Positions 6,522-7,705 of a DNA stretch of 7,705 nucleotides are shown here, piece after piece. The notes beneath the pieces are model-generated. The model was not told where the DNA came from and ran no database searches. It saw only the letters and a list, made by a program, of their open reading frames with translations. Every line of letters starts with the position of its first letter. Position 1 is the first letter of the stretch. The stretch is taken from assembly GCA_020048595.1 (NCBI GenBank), contig JAIFMH010000083.1, forward strand, positions 1 to 7,705. The letters run 5' to 3'. A program made the translations under genes and the position numbers. This stretch comes from Bacteroidota bacterium. Its GTDB lineage: Bacteria; Bacteroidota; Bacteroidia; Bacteroidales; UBA4417.

Positions 6522-7109
6522 TTAAAATTTAATATCAAATTCTGCTTTCATATAAAATTCAGTAAAGTCTTTCCCAAAATTTAAATTAAGCGGCATAATG
6601 CTGATTGCCGTGCGCTTACCGGGAGAATTTATTCTGATACCGGCACCTAAATATCCGCCAAAAGTATAATAGCTGAAATACTCCGACGAAACCGGGTTTG
6701 GATCAGCATAATTATCCTTACCGCCGGTCCCTATTAAGCCCCGCGAATTATTGAGCAATACACCGGTACCGATTACTACTGAAGACGTGTTACCTCTTAA
6801 AAGGTCGTAAAACAGAATAGTTTCGAGATTATAGGAATTAAAATACTGATCTCTGGCATCCATAACATGTTTTGAGCTGAAATTACCGATACTAAAATTG
6901 GGATTAAACCGCACCCTGTCCGTCCATAACTCACGCTGATAACCAATAGAATAATTAATTCCTAATCCGTTGGTATTCTGTCCCATTGACACTCCAACTC
7001 CAAAACCCAGCTTCAGCGTATTTTTGGTAAAACCCTGGCCTGATGCATTTTGAAAAAACACGATTGAAATCAAAGTGATAATTACCGTTAATCTACTAAT
7101 TTTAAACAT
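6522..7109 (-). CDS. Small secreted outer-membrane beta-barrel-like protein, function unknown
   Basis: This 195-residue protein begins with a Sec signal peptide: Lys3 and Arg6, a hydrophobic core (LTVIITLISIVFF), then NASGQ with likely cleavage near residues 23-25. The mature part alternates polar and hydrophobic residues and is rich in Gly, Tyr, Phe and Asn (for example TLKLGFGVGVSMG, INYSIGYQREL, YTFGGYLGAGIRI). It ends in FDIKF with a C-terminal Phe. These are usual features of a small 8-stranded outer membrane barrel assembled by the Bam complex, though the fold is inferred. I do not recognise a specific family. No porin, adhesin or enzyme motif is visible. The ATG at 7107-7109 directly precedes the signal peptide. 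No clear TAnnTTTG promoter box was found in the A+T-rich DNA upstream. Confidence 0.8.
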   Translation of the reverse strand: MFKISRLTVIITLISIVFFQNASGQGFTKNTLKLGFGVGVSMGQNTNGLGINYSIGYQRELWTDRVRFNPNFSIGNFSSKHVMDARDQYFNSYNLETILFYDLLRGNTSSVVIGTGVLLNNSRGLIGTGGKDNYADPNPVSSEYFSYYTFGGYLGAGIRINSPGKRTAISIMPLNLNFGKDFTEFYMKAEFDIKF

Positions 7110-7292
7110 AAATTATTTGATACTTTTATAAGATGATAAATTATTTTTTGAACGATTATACATTAGTACTATGAAGCAGAACTTGACAGATTGAAGGGAT
7201 GAACACCGGACTTATCTTCAGGACCTTGTCAAATATACAGTATTATTAAACAGACGAAATATTTAAGTAAAATCTATTTTCATTGCCAGGGC

Positions 7293-7322
7293 TTGTTTGT
7301 TTCAGAAAAATTGATAATTTTG
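7293..7322 (+). promoter_or_regulatory. Bacteroidota-type promoter for the tRNA-Met gene
   Basis: TAATTTTG at 7315-7322 matches the -7 consensus TAnnTTTG at every fixed position. A TTG at 7293-7295 lies 19 nt upstream, a fitting position for the -33 box. An overlapping TTTG at 7296-7299 would give a shorter spacing. The mature tRNA begins 14 nt after the -7 box. Confidence 0.7.
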
Positions 7323-7336
7323 CACTCCTCAAATAT

Positions 7337-7410
7337 GGCGAGGTAGCTCAGTTGGTTAGAGCGTCGGATTCATAACCCGAAGGTCACGAGTTCAAATCTC
7401 GTCCTCGCTA
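7337..7410 (+). tRNA. tRNA-Met (CAT anticodon), probably elongator
   Basis: A full 74-nt cloverleaf can be drawn. The acceptor GGCGAGG (7337-7343) pairs with CCTCGCT (7403-7409) through a G-U first pair. The D-stem is GCTC/GAGC. The anticodon stem TCGGA/CCCGA encloses the loop TTCATAA, with anticodon CAT at 7371-7373. The T-stem ACGAG/CTCGT encloses TTCAAAT, and the discriminator is A7410. The CCA end is not encoded. The paired first base and the absence of the three G-C pairs next to the anticodon loop argue against an initiator tRNA. A TilS-modified tRNA-Ile reading ATA also has a CAT anticodon and cannot be fully excluded. The innermost anticodon-stem pair (A7368, C7376) is a mismatch. Confidence 0.95.
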
Positions 7411-7414
7411 CAAT

Positions 7415-7451
7415 AAAAAAAAGAGATTGTCAAAATGGCAATCTCTTTTTT
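7415..7451. terminator. Bidirectional terminator between tRNA-Met and the saccharopine dehydrogenase gene
   Basis: A 9-bp stem, GAGATTGTC (7423-7431) pairing with GGCAATCTC (7437-7445) with one G-U pair and an AAAAT loop, is flanked by eight As on the left and six Ts on the right. It therefore works as an intrinsic terminator on both strands. It sits 5 nt after the tRNA and 18 nt beyond the stop of the convergent gene. Confidence 0.9.
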
Positions 7452-7469
7452 ATTAAGGTAAATCGACTT

Positions 7470-7705
7470 TTAGAGTACTTCCAAAGTTTCGGTATAAACC
7501 ACTCCCCTGTCCTTTAATCCATCCAGTAAAAACTTCACAATAGAAGCGTCTTTTCCAAGATATTCAGGTGCCGAAACTCCTTTCCGAGTATACAATCCCT
7601 TTGACAAAAGCCGGGCTACCATTGTAGCAGTGTAACCTGTTGTGCGTGCCATGGAGTGAACGCCGGTTACCTTATCCAGTCGGTCGTAAAGATCCCAGGT
7701 ATAGC
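7470..7705 (-). CDS. Saccharopine dehydrogenase-family protein, C-terminal end (5' part cut by window edge)
   Basis: Only the last 77 residues are visible. The minus-strand frame stays open to the right edge, reading YTWDLYDRLDKVTGVHS before the internal Met at 7650-7652, so the gene starts outside the window. The segment HSMARTTGYTATMVARLL, followed by TRKGVSAPEYLGK and ending RGVVYTETLEVL, matches the C-terminal region of saccharopine dehydrogenase (LYS9-like) oxidoreductases. Typical members are about 400-450 residues with an N-terminal NAD(P)-binding Rossmann fold, not seen here. Saccharopine dehydrogenases interconvert saccharopine with lysine or with glutamate and aminoadipate semialdehyde. 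The related carboxynorspermidine dehydrogenases share this C-terminal domain, so the exact reaction cannot be assigned from this fragment. The gene converges on the tRNA-Met gene and ends before the bidirectional terminator. Confidence 0.87.
   Translation of the reverse strand, partial: YTWDLYDRLDKVTGVHSMARTTGYTATMVARLLSKGLYTRKGVSAPEYLGKDASIVKFLLDGLKDRGVVYTETLEVL

Noticed and set aside
7183..7218. TTGACA at 7183-7188 as a sigma70 -35 box for the tRNA gene
   Set aside because: No -10 box lies at the right spacing (the nearest, TATCTT-like, is about 24 nt away), and the fully matching Bacteroidota promoter at 7293-7322 is much closer to the tRNA.
7470..7652. A separate 60-residue small protein on the minus strand
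   Set aside because: The frame continues to the window edge, and the Met is inside the conserved HSMARTTGY segment of saccharopine dehydrogenases. It is the 3' end of a larger gene.

Overview
The window looks like a chromosomal segment from an anaerobic or fermentative member of the Bacteroidota. The reasons are an NAD-linked [FeFe] hydrogenase, promoter-like TAnnTTTG (-7) boxes at 2158-2165 and 7315-7322, almost no Shine-Dalgarno sequences, a Bacteroidota-type FabH-like ketoacyl synthase, and a possible remnant of a type IX secretion C-terminal domain. The base composition is A+T-rich and even throughout. No mobile element, CRISPR array, phage gene or rRNA was seen.

Layout. Positions 1-1875 (+) hold the 3' part of a hydrogenase operon: a HydA-type [FeFe] hydrogenase cut by the left edge, followed 39 nt later by a complete NuoE/HydC-like [2Fe-2S] subunit. 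Together they would be two subunits of a soluble NAD(H)-linked, possibly electron-bifurcating HydABC-type hydrogenase. The flavin/NAD subunit (HydB) should lie upstream, outside the window. A rho-independent terminator follows at 2049-2078. Positions 2193-3899 (+) encode a soluble hybrid histidine kinase with two receiver domains, with a promoter element in front and a strong terminator behind (3924-3949), so it looks monocistronic. Positions 4145-5227 (+) encode a ketoacyl-ACP synthase III-like enzyme standing alone. Its leader carries a (CGAGA)4-like tandem repeat and a short inverted repeat.

Positions 5228-5537 contain no intact gene. The minus strand there holds a 55-codon open stretch that resembles the end of a type IX secretion sorting domain. 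Next come two minus-strand genes: an EamA/DMT-family transporter (5538-6416) and a small secreted beta-barrel-like outer membrane protein (6522-7109). A tRNA-Met(CAT) gene with its own promoter lies at 7337-7410 (+). It converges on the 3' end of a saccharopine dehydrogenase-family gene (minus, cut by the right edge), and a symmetric bidirectional terminator separates the two.

Apart from the two hydrogenase subunits, the genes look like independent transcription units with unrelated roles. I found no clear new multi-gene system. The points most worth a second look are the possible sorting-domain relic, the hydA-then-hydC gene order, the altered first receiver domain of the kinase, and the repeat-bearing leader of the FabH-like gene.
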